From assembly GCA_021812735.1 (NCBI GenBank), contig JAKAMV010000547.1, forward strand, positions 1 through 7,053: a stretch of 7,053 nt of DNA. Reading direction: 5' to 3'. The DNA comes from Chloroflexota bacterium. GTDB taxonomy: Bacteria; Chloroflexota; Limnocylindria; Limnocylindrales; CSP1-4. The notes beneath the pieces were generated by a model that made no database searches, was not told the DNA's origin, and was given only the letters and a program-made list of their open reading frames with translations. A program made the translations under genes and the position numbers. Position 1 is the stretch's first letter; each line of letters starts with the position of its first letter. Below, one piece after another: positions 1 through 5,721 of the stretch.

Positions 1-2
1 TC

Positions 3-1091
3 GATTCCTTCTCGGTTGCGCCCGGTCTCCGCATCGTTCTGTCGGGCACCTTCCCGGATGCCCGGTACGCCTCGCTCCAGGTCTACGACCGGGTCGGCGC
101 CCCGTTCACCCGTAACGGCGTGGGGTCCACGCTGACGGACTACCAGATCTCCCCGGACCCGGGCAGCATCAACCCCTGGCAGCAGCCGGCCGCCCCCGGC
201 GGACACTTCACGGTGACGCTGCGCGAGGACGTCACGCCGGGCCAGGTGAACACGATCCCGCTCGCGCCGGCGGGGACGAGCAGCGGGCGGGGCATCCTCG
301 TGTACCGCGTGTACCTCCCGGCCGGGGGTGACATCTCGAAGGTCCCGCTGCCCTCGTTGACGCTGCAGCAGGGGAGCCGCTCGGAGTCGCTCGCGCCGTG
401 CACGAGCTTCTACTCCCCCCTGACCGCCCCACGGTCGGCTGCCTCCCCCGCGCCAACACCAACCGCGACGCCAACACCGAGCCCTTCCGCTACGCAGCGA
501 GTGGGGCAGCTCCAGTTCTTCAAGGCGAGCATCGACACGCTCGCGCCGAACGTCGACACGCCCTATGTCCTGTCCTACCTCACGCCCCCGGGCCCAGGCG
601 ACGTGGTCGTGATCCGGGCCAGGGCACCGACGCACGCGACGGGCGACCATCCGTCGCCCTGGCCCGCCGCCAACGAGGACGTCCGCTACTGGTCCCTGTG
701 CATGGCGCTCGCGACCGGCGTGGTGCCGACGGTGATGAACCTGACGCCTTCGGGCGGCATCGACACCGGGTGTCGCGCCGACGACCAGGTGAAGCTCGAC
801 GCGGCCGGCGACTACGCCTTCGTGCTCGGAACCGAGGCGCAGCGCGCCACGATCGAGCGCGTCGCAGACACCACGTTCCTTCCCTTCTCTACGGCGCAGC
901 CGGCCACCACCCACCTCCTCATGTTCCGCTTCATGCTGGTGAACCCCAGCTTCGTGTACTCACCCGCGCGCGCGGCCCAGGGCAACGACCCGGCGGCCAC
1001 CGCAGCGGTCATGGGTCCCTACTACCCGCGTGCCACGGTCTGCCCCCTGAGCACGCTGGTCGGAGAAGGAGTTGCGGGGTGTTTCAAGTGA
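3..1091 (+). CDS. Exported-looking protein of unknown function with two similar halves (5' partial)
   Basis: The reading frame is open from base 3 to a TGA at 1089-1091, so the true start and any signal peptide lie left of the window; 362 residues are visible. I do not recognise a named family. From memory it resembles uncharacterised secreted proteins of high-GC bacteria with phrases such as FPDARY and DPGS-NPW. The visible part has an N-terminal half (about residues 7-109), a low-complexity Pro/Thr/Ser/Ala linker (about 147-165), and a C-terminal half (about 198-316) that appears to repeat the first: D-x-RY-x-SL occurs at residues 19-25 and 226-232. Five cysteines, no membrane helix and the linker all fit an extracytoplasmic location. 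It ends inside the start of the ABC-2 permease gene, so the two are probably translated together. Reality of the gene is well supported; function is unknown. Confidence 0.82.
   Translation, partial: DSFSVAPGLRIVLSGTFPDARYASLQVYDRVGAPFTRNGVGSTLTDYQISPDPGSINPWQQPAAPGGHFTVTLREDVTPGQVNTIPLAPAGTSSGRGILVYRVYLPAGGDISKVPLPSLTLQQGSRSESLAPCTSFYSPLTAPRSAASPAPTPTATPTPSPSATQRVGQLQFFKASIDTLAPNVDTPYVLSYLTPPGPGDVVVIRARAPTHATGDHPSPWPAANEDVRYWSLCMALATGVVPTVMNLTPSGGIDTGCRADDQVKLDAAGDYAFVLGTEAQRATIERVADTTFLPFSTAQPATTHLLMFRFMLVNPSFVYSPARAAQGNDPAATAAVMGPYYPRATVCPLSTLVGEGVAGCFK
1065..1071 (+). promoter_or_regulatory. Ribosome binding site for the ABC-2 permease, deciding its start
   Basis: GAAGGAG lies within the end of the upstream gene. 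It is 7 bases before GTG 1079 but 16 before the alternative GTG 1088, which favours the 1079 start. Confidence 0.6.
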
Positions 1092-2257
1092 CCGGAGTCC
1101 CGGCGGTCCTCCTGGTGGCGCGGCGCGAGGTGCTGATCCGGCTGCGCTCCCGGGTCTTCATCGGCGGGACGGTCGTGATGGTCGCCCTCGTGGCAGTCGG
1201 CATCGTCGGGTACTCGCTCGTCGGCGGTCGGACCGCCACGGCCCTGCGTGTCGGGTTCACCGGCGGATCGCTGGCGCTCGAGCAGGACTTCAACGCCTCG
1301 CTGACCGCGCTGGGACAGCCGGTCACGATCAGCACCGTGAGCGACGAGGCCGCGGGCCGGGCTCAGGTGTCCGCCGGCACGCTCGACGTCCTGGTGACCG
1401 GGCCCGCGACCTCGCCGAGCGTCGTGGTGAAGCAGTCCGCGTCCGCGGTCGTGCAGGCCGCGCTCGAGCGGGCCGTGCTGTCCGCCCGCTTCACGGGGCT
1501 CGGCATCCCCCCCGGCGTCCTGGAGACAGTGACGAGCGGGCTGCAGGTCCCAGTCGACGCCCTCCAGCCAAAGAACCCCGGGCTGACGCAGGACCGGGTG
1601 GTCGGGCTGGGCGTCGCCATTCTGCTGTTCATCACACTCGGCCTGTACGGGAGCCAGGTGGCGCAGGGCGTGGTCGAGGAGAAGGCAACCCGGATCATGG
1701 AGATCATGCTTGCCACCGTGCCGCCGAACCGGCTGCTGGCGGGCAAGGTCGTCGGGATCGGGCTGATCGCCCTGCTGCAGCTCGGGATCGTCGCTACCGC
1801 GGCGCTGGCCGCGGTCAGCACCACCCACGTGCTGACCACCCCGGCCCTCGGAGCGGTCGCAGTCCTCGGGTACTTCCTCTGGTTCCTGCTCGGCTTCCTG
1901 CTCTTCGCGACGGGCTACGCGACCATGGCCTCGCTCGTCTCGCGGCCGGAGGAGGTCCAGAGCGCCGTCACCCCTGTCGCGGTGTTCCAGATCGGCTCGT
2001 ACCTGCTCGCCTACCTCGCCCTGGCCAACCCTTCGAGCCCCATCGTCGAGGTCGCCTCCGTCCTGCCGCCGTTCGCGCCGATCCTCATGCCCGTGCGTAC
2101 CACCGGCGGCGACTTACCCGCCTGGCAGATCGGCCTCGCACTGGCGCTGACGGTGGCGGCGATCGTCGGGCTCATCTGGCTGGCCGGTCGCGTCTACGCC
2201 AACTCGGCCATGCGCATCGGGTCTCGAGTGCGGTTCATCGAGGCCTTCCGTGGGTAG
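1079..2257 (+). CDS. ABC-2 type transporter permease (NatB-like)
   Basis: Membrane subunit of an ABC exporter, 392 residues. The layout is that of the NatB/ABC2_membrane_3 type. One helix sits at about residues 28-49, followed by a large external domain (about 50-170). Five more helices follow at about 173-193, 222-248, 257-282, 299-318 and 351-370. The cytoplasmic loop after helix 2 carries the family signature VVEEKATRIMEIMLA followed by LLAGK (about 198-223). FAPILMPVR near residue 332 is also typical. I chose GTG 1079 because GAAGGAG lies 7 bases upstream; this gives a 13-base overlap with the preceding gene. GTG 1088, a four-base GTGA overlap, is the alternative. The reading frame stays open far upstream (from 398), but that part is a shadow of the previous gene. 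NatB-type permeases need a NatA-type ATPase, and none is seen here; it may lie left of the window or elsewhere. The substrate cannot be predicted. Confidence 0.9.
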   Translation: MFQVTGVPAVLLVARREVLIRLRSRVFIGGTVVMVALVAVGIVGYSLVGGRTATALRVGFTGGSLALEQDFNASLTALGQPVTISTVSDEAAGRAQVSAGTLDVLVTGPATSPSVVVKQSASAVVQAALERAVLSARFTGLGIPPGVLETVTSGLQVPVDALQPKNPGLTQDRVVGLGVAILLFITLGLYGSQVAQGVVEEKATRIMEIMLATVPPNRLLAGKVVGIGLIALLQLGIVATAALAAVSTTHVLTTPALGAVAVLGYFLWFLLGFLLFATGYATMASLVSRPEEVQSAVTPVAVFQIGSYLLAYLALANPSSPIVEVASVLPPFAPILMPVRTTGGDLPAWQIGLALALTVAAIVGLIWLAGRVYANSAMRIGSRVRFIEAFRG

Positions 2258-2306
2258 TGCTCGCAGCAAGGCTCAGCTCGTTCCGGCCGATGGGGCCGCA
2301 GAGATC

Positions 2307-2313
2307 GGAGGAA
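2307..2313 (+). promoter_or_regulatory. Strong ribosome binding site for the small membrane protein
   Basis: GGAGGAA is 4 bases before ATG 2318. It is one of the best Shine-Dalgarno matches in the window and is the main support for the short gene that follows. Confidence 0.7.
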
Positions 2314-2317
2314 CCAG

Positions 2318-2491
2318 ATGCCGTCTCGTGTGAGGGCTCATCCATTCCTGACCCTGCTTGCGGCGGTGTCCGCGGTCCTCATCCTGATCGGGCGAGTGAA
2401 CCGTGAGATCTGGTGGGGCAACTGGGTGTTCATCGCCGGGATCGCGGTGCTCGTGGTCGCAGGCGTCCTGTTCCTTATCTCAAGGCGCTGA
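2318..2491 (+). CDS. Small two-helix membrane protein, 57 residues
   Basis: Short gene from ATG 2318 to TGA 2489-2491 with GGAGGAA just upstream. The product begins MPSRVRAHPF and has a basic N-terminus. A hydrophobic segment follows at about residues 10-24, then a polar turn with RVNREIWWGNW (26-36), a second hydrophobic segment at about 37-54, and a C-terminal SRR. This predicts a two-pass hairpin with both ends probably cytoplasmic by the positive-inside rule. It sits 60 bases after the permease and 79 bases before the glycosyltransferase, on the same strand, so it is probably co-transcribed with one or both. I do not recognise a family. It could be an accessory subunit of either neighbour or an unrelated small membrane protein. 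Start, stop, ribosome binding site and composition all agree that it is real. Confidence 0.72.
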   Translation: MPSRVRAHPFLTLLAAVSAVLILIGRVNREIWWGNWVFIAGIAVLVVAGVLFLISRR

Positions 2492-2556
2492 GCGGAACGC
2501 CCCGTTCGAACCCGTGACGGAGCCGTGCCGCGTGCCACTGTTCCGCGACGTCACCC

Positions 2557-2565
2557 GGGGAGGGG
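2557..2565 (+). promoter_or_regulatory. Ribosome binding site for the glycosyltransferase, deciding its start
   Basis: GGGGAGGGG ends 5 bases before GTG 2571. Other in-frame starts further upstream (for example GTG 2532) lack a comparable site, and using them would add residues not expected for the family. Confidence 0.6.
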
Positions 2566-2570
2566 CAGCC

Positions 2571-4097
2571 GTGATCCCGCCTCCGCCCAACGTGACCACC
2601 TTGACCGGCGACGGCCCCGTCCGCCGTGCCTGGTCACCTGCTCTCCCCTGGCCCGTGCTCGCCGTGGCCGGCCTCATGGTCGCCCTGCTGCTGGCCGTAT
2701 CGGGCGCCTACGGATTCCACGGCGACGAGATGTACTACGTCGTGGCCGGCCAGCATCCGGCCCTCGGGTACGTGGACCAGCCGCCTCTCACGCCGCTGCT
2801 CTCGGCTGCATCGGTGGCCTTGCTCGGCGTCTCGCCGACGGCCGTCCGGATCCTCCCCGCCCTCGAGATGGGCCTGATCGTGGTCCTCGTCGCGCTCATC
2901 GCGCGGGATCTCGGGGGGGCGCGACGGGCGCAGGTTCTTGCCGCGATCACGGCCGCGTTGTCGGGCTACCTCGGGGCGGGGCATCTCGACACCACCACCG
3001 AGCCCGACCTGCTCGCCTGGGCGATCGTCCTGTGGCTCCTCGTGAAGCTGCTCGCAGGCGGCGACCGGCGCCTCTGGCTCGCGCTCGGCGTGACGACCGG
3101 CATCGGGCTCGAGAACAAGGACACACTCCTGTTCCTCGGCGCGGGGCTCGTCGTGGGTCTCGCGCTGGCCCGGCGCTGGGACGTGGTGCGCTCGCCGTGG
3201 GCGTGGGCCGCACTCGGGATCGCCGTCCTCCTGTGGCTGCCGAACCTCGCCTGGCAGGCCGCGAACGGGTGGCCGCAGATCAGCATGGCCCGCGCGATCG
3301 CCGGGTACGCGGCCGACAACCGGGCCCAGGTCGTGCCGCTGCTCTGGCTCTTCACCGGGCCGCTCCTCTTCCCGATCAGCGCAGCCGGCCTGCTCTGGGT
3401 GCTCGTCGCGAAGGTCGCGGCACCCTGGCGCGCGATCGGGTTCGCCGCGCTGGTCGCCCTCGGCATCGTCCTCATCAGCGGAGGCAAGGCCTATTACGCG
3501 ATCGGCAGCGCGCCCGTGTTCATGGCGGCCGGCGCGATCCTCGTCGATCGCTGGCTCGCGCGAGGGCACGTCCGCATCAAGGCCACCAGCTTCGCGGTAG
3601 CGGCCGCACTCTCGGCGGCAGTGATCGGGCTGCTGACACTGCCGGTCCTCCCGATCGCGACGTACGCGACGTCAGGGCTGCCGGCGGCCGTCCCCGACAC
3701 GGCCAACCAGGTCGGCTGGCCCCAGTACGTCGCGACCGTGGAGACCGTCGTTGCCGCCCTGCCCGCGCCGGAGCGTGCTCGCGCGGTGATCGTCACCAAC
3801 GACTACAGCGAGGCAAGCCCGCTCGTCCTGCTCGGCTCGGGCCTGCCCCCCGTCTACTCGGGGCACAACGCGTACTGGGATTGGGGGCCGCCGCCGCCCG
3901 ATCGGACGGTCGTGGTGCACGTCGGAGACTGGAGGCCGGCCGACTGGAGCGCGTTCTTCATCGGGTGCCAGGTGGTCGCCCACGTGGACAACGGGCTCGG
4001 GGTCCAGAACTCGATGCAGGGCGAAGCCATCTGGGTGTGTACCGGGCTGCGGCACCCATGGTCGGCGATGTGGCCGGAGCTGCGTACGATCAGCTAG
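2571..4097 (+). CDS. GT-C membrane glycosyltransferase, ArnT/PMT_2 (family 39) type
   Basis: Predicted polytopic glycosyltransferase of 508 residues, about the usual size for this group. Such enzymes move a sugar from a polyprenyl-phosphate donor to a lipid, protein or glycan on the outer face of the membrane. After a short cytoplasmic tail and a first helix (about 26-46) comes FHGDEMYYVVAGQHPALG (about 49-66). This holds the acidic pair (D52, E53) in the first external loop that marks the GT-C catalytic region. It is directly followed by YVDQPPLTPL, a hallmark of family 39 bacterial members. TTTEPDLLAW (about 141-150) and GLENKDTLLFL (about 179-189) match later conserved loops. Several more helices follow, then a C-terminal external domain of about 130 residues with NDYSEAS and SGHNAYWDWG, also typical. 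GTG 2571 is chosen on its GGGGAGGGG ribosome binding site. Donor and acceptor cannot be told from sequence. The gene converges on the tRNA gene 26 bases beyond its stop. Confidence 0.9.
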   Translation: MIPPPPNVTTLTGDGPVRRAWSPALPWPVLAVAGLMVALLLAVSGAYGFHGDEMYYVVAGQHPALGYVDQPPLTPLLSAASVALLGVSPTAVRILPALEMGLIVVLVALIARDLGGARRAQVLAAITAALSGYLGAGHLDTTTEPDLLAWAIVLWLLVKLLAGGDRRLWLALGVTTGIGLENKDTLLFLGAGLVVGLALARRWDVVRSPWAWAALGIAVLLWLPNLAWQAANGWPQISMARAIAGYAADNRAQVVPLLWLFTGPLLFPISAAGLLWVLVAKVAAPWRAIGFAALVALGIVLISGGKAYYAIGSAPVFMAAGAILVDRWLARGHVRIKATSFAVAAALSAAVIGLLTLPVLPIATYATSGLPAAVPDTANQVGWPQYVATVETVVAALPAPERARAVIVTNDYSEASPLVLLGSGLPPVYSGHNAYWDWGPPPPDRTVVVHVGDWRPADWSAFFIGCQVVAHVDNGLGVQNSMQGEAIWVCTGLRHPWSAMWPELRTIS

Positions 4098-4123
4098 AAG
4101 CGCGGCGCGCGCGCTGCGGCTGG

Positions 4124-4198
4124 TGGTCGGGGCGGCGGGATTCGAACCCGCAACCTCGTGCTCCCAAAGCACGTGCGCTACCGTTGCGCCACACCCCG
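4124..4198 (-). tRNA. tRNA-Pro (anticodon TGG), CCA encoded
   Basis: A complete cloverleaf can be drawn on the - strand. The acceptor stem pairs CGGGGTG (4198-4192) with CGCCCCG (4134-4128), with one U-G pair. The D stem is GCGC/GCGC around AACGGTA. The anticodon stem is CGTGC/GCACG around TTTGGGA, giving anticodon TGG at 4166-4164. The T arm is GCGGG/CCCGC around TTCGAAT. The discriminator is A at 4127 and the encoded CCA is 4126-4124. C1-G72, A73, G35-G36 and G37 agree with bacterial proline identity. UGG would decode CCA and, with wobble or modification, other proline codons. A second CCA directly follows the first (4123-4121). The gene follows the mazG-rph-rdgB-transporter operon on the same strand and could be a separate unit or read-through product. 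The translated shadow of this tRNA gives a protein-like phrase that should not be taken for a gene. Confidence 0.97.
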
Positions 4199-4199
4199 A

Positions 4200-4216
4200 C
4201 GGTGCCTGGCGCACCG
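4200..4216 (-). other. Perfect 6-bp hairpin just upstream of the tRNA gene
   Basis: CGGTGC and GCACCG pair around a 5-base loop, ending one base before the mature tRNA 5' end. It could be a leader hairpin seen by RNase P, or a weak terminator of the upstream operon. There is no T-run after it, so I do not call it an intrinsic terminator. In such GC-rich DNA it could also be chance. Confidence 0.35.
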
Positions 4217-4217
4217 A

Positions 4218-4223
4218 ATGTTA
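4218..4223 (-). promoter_or_regulatory. Possible -10 box for the tRNA-Pro gene
   Basis: TAACAT on the - strand is 19 bases before the tRNA 5' end. It is one of the few AT-rich hexamers in the 120-base gap, and its distance suits a short leader. No convincing -35 box is seen at 16-18 bases further upstream, so this is a weak call. Confidence 0.25.
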
Positions 4224-4318
4224 CTCGGGCGATGTGCCGTCCGGCGTTTCCCGGTGAGGTACCGACCGGGCCGGCACGCGCCGAGGGTCGTCCCGACCGG
4301 GCACCAGCCCACCTGGAA

Positions 4319-5044
4319 CTACCCGCCCACCAGGAACGCGACACCGGCCACCACCAGCACTCCCTCGATGATCACCACGAAGGCGCGCTCGGGCAGCCGG
4401 TCCACGATGCGCTTGCCGAGCGCGGAACCCGCGATCATCAGCGGGCCCATGGCCACGCCGATGGCCACCGACCGCGCCGAGAGGATCGAGGCCTGGCCGT
4501 AGGCGACCAGCTTGGTCACGTGCATGACCACGGTGCAGAGGGCCTCGGTCCCGATGTAGGCGCCCTTCACCAGGCCGAAGGCCAGGAAGAACGGCGCCAT
4601 CAGCGGCCCCACGCTGCCGAGCAGCGCCGAGAGGAAGCTGAAGAGCCCGCCGATCAGGACGAACCCGCGCAGCGGAGGCCGCCGGGGCGGGCCGGGGCGG
4701 ACGTGCCGCCAGGCGACCGTGAGGAGCAGGAACAGGCCGAGCAGGCGCGTGAGGGGCGATAGCGGCGCGGAGGCGAACAGCAGCCCGCCGACGAAGGCGA
4801 GCGGCACTGCGCCGAGCGCGAACCAGCCGACGACCGGCAGCTGCAGCTCGTGCCGGTTGAACCAGACGCGGCTTCCGTTCCCGATCAGCTGGGCCACCGT
4901 CAGGATCGGGATGGCATCGCGCACGCCGAAGGACGCCACCAGGACCGGCAGGAGCACGGCGGCTCCCCCGAAGCCTGCCACCGCCGCGAGCGTGGCCGCC
5001 ACGAATGCTGCGCCGGCCACCAGCACCAGTTCGGAGAGGTTCAT
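4319..5044 (-). CDS. TauE/SafE-family membrane transporter
   Basis: Integral membrane protein of 241 residues with seven or eight hydrophobic segments, typical in size for the TauE/SafE (sulfite exporter / DUF81) family. Members are proposed to move small sulfur or organic anions such as sulfite, sulfoacetate or similar compounds. The family's twofold internal repeat is visible: AGFGGAAVLLPVLV (about 23-36) in the first half matches LLGSVGPLMAPFFLAFGL (about 141-158) in the second. NGSRVWFNR (56-64) and HVTKLVAYG (175-183) are also typical. A basic Pro/Arg-rich cytoplasmic loop (about 114-126) joins the halves. The ATG lies 24 bases after the rdgB stop on the same strand, so it is probably the last protein gene of the mazG-rph-rdgB operon, although no strong ribosome binding site is evident. 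The family is secure; the substrate is not predictable. Confidence 0.88.
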   Translation of the reverse strand: MNLSELVLVAGAAFVAATLAAVAGFGGAAVLLPVLVASFGVRDAIPILTVAQLIGNGSRVWFNRHELQLPVVGWFALGAVPLAFVGGLLFASAPLSPLTRLLGLFLLLTVAWRHVRPGPPRRPPLRGFVLIGGLFSFLSALLGSVGPLMAPFFLAFGLVKGAYIGTEALCTVVMHVTKLVAYGQASILSARSVAIGVAMGPLMIAGSALGKRIVDRLPERAFVVIIEGVLVVAGVAFLVGG

Positions 5045-5068
5045 CGGGCCGTGCCTGCCCGCCGGCCG

Positions 5069-5716
5069 TCAGTAGCCACGTGCCCGCAGGACGCGGCGCA
5101 TGGCGCGCGCCGCGGCGGCACGGTGCGAGACGCGGTTCTTCTCCCGCGCCGAGTACAGTCCCACGGTCCGGCCGCCCGGCGGTTCCCATGCCGGCTCGAA
5201 GATCGGGTCGTACCCGAACCCGCCGCTGCCCCGCGGCTCGGTCGCGATGCGGCCCTCGAAGGTTCCGCGGCGGATCACGACGGCCGGTGCGTCCGACCCA
5301 CCCGCCGTGCCGGACCCGCCCGACGGACGGCCCGGCTCCACCAGCGCGAGCACGCACCGGTAGCGGGCGCCGCGCCGCGCCGGCGGCAGCCCGCGCAGCT
5401 CGCGCAGCAGCTTCTCGTTGTTCTCCTCGTCGGTCGCACGTTCGCCGGCGTAGCGGCGCGTGCGCACCCCGGGGCCGCCCCCGAGCGCGTCGACCTCGAT
5501 CCCCGAATCGTCGGCCAGCGTGGGCAGCCGGGTGCGCTCCGCGTAGTAGCGCGCCTTGAAGACCGCGTTCGAGTCGAACGTGTCGCCGTCCTCCGGCGCC
5601 TCCTCCTCCACGCCGACGTCGTCCAGCGAGACCAGGCGGGTGTCGGGCAGGTGCAGCAGCTCTCGCAGCTCGGCCAGCTTGTGGGCCGAGCGGGTTGCGA
5701 CGACCAGGGTGCGCAC
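5069..5716 (-). CDS. rdgB: RdgB/HAM1-type XTP/dITP diphosphatase
   Basis: House-cleaning pyrophosphatase of 215 residues that hydrolyses deaminated purine nucleoside triphosphates (XTP, dITP, ITP) to monophosphates and pyrophosphate, keeping them out of DNA and RNA. Family motifs appear in order. They are VVATRSAHKLAEL at the N-terminus (5-17), GDTFDSNAVFKA (44-55), LADDSGIEVDALGG (67-80) with the catalytic/metal-binding aspartates, ENNEKLL (98-104), GGFGYDPIF (165-173) and EKNRVSHRAAA (192-202). The start is GTG 5716, 5 bases past the rph stop. It gives the N-terminus expected for the family, and translation is probably coupled to rph since no good ribosome binding site is seen. Two oddities are worth noting. 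The usual Asn of the substrate loop (ATxN) is Ser10. A Gly/Ser-rich stretch (about 128-145) is inserted before the FEGRI strand. The frame stays open far upstream through rph, but that part is a shadow. Confidence 0.94.
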   Translation of the reverse strand: MRTLVVATRSAHKLAELRELLHLPDTRLVSLDDVGVEEEAPEDGDTFDSNAVFKARYYAERTRLPTLADDSGIEVDALGGGPGVRTRRYAGERATDEENNEKLLRELRGLPPARRGARYRCVLALVEPGRPSGGSGTAGGSDAPAVVIRRGTFEGRIATEPRGSGGFGYDPIFEPAWEPPGGRTVGLYSAREKNRVSHRAAAARAMRRVLRARGY

Positions 5717-5721
5717 GGGTT

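Noticed and set aside
398..1078. Upstream open extension of the permease frame
   Set aside because: It lies entirely over the exported-protein gene in another frame, has Arg-rich shadow composition, and permease homology begins only near 1079.
1072..2406. 444-residue + strand frame overlapping the permease
   Set aside because: Gly/Arg/Ala-rich shadow of the permease gene, which has clear family motifs in another frame.
2492..2554. Inverted repeats before the glycosyltransferase (GCGGAAC/GTTCCGC, GTGAC/GTCAC, and GAACG-CCC-CGTTC)
   Set aside because: The arms interleave instead of nesting, stems are short, and no T-run or operator-like symmetry is present; likely chance in GC-rich DNA.
2634..3569. 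311-residue antisense frame under the glycosyltransferase
   Set aside because: Highly charged composition typical of antisense frames in GC-rich genes; no ribosome binding site or motif.
4098..4123. GC-alternating stretch between the glycosyltransferase stop and the tRNA as a two-way terminator
   Set aside because: It is self-complementary only because it is a run of GC dinucleotides; no T-run on either strand.
4124..4198. tRNA as an integration site for a mobile element
   Set aside because: No integrase, no repeated tRNA 3' fragment and no change in composition around it within the window.
2525..4762. 745-residue + strand reading frame running through the glycosyltransferase, the tRNA and into the transporter
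   Set aside because: Arg/Pro/Ala-rich composition of a GC-rich shadow frame; it crosses a tRNA on the other strand and two well-supported genes.
4221..5357. 378-residue - strand frame over the transporter and rdgB
   Set aside because: Shadow of the TauE/SafE and RdgB genes in another frame, with no recognisable motif.
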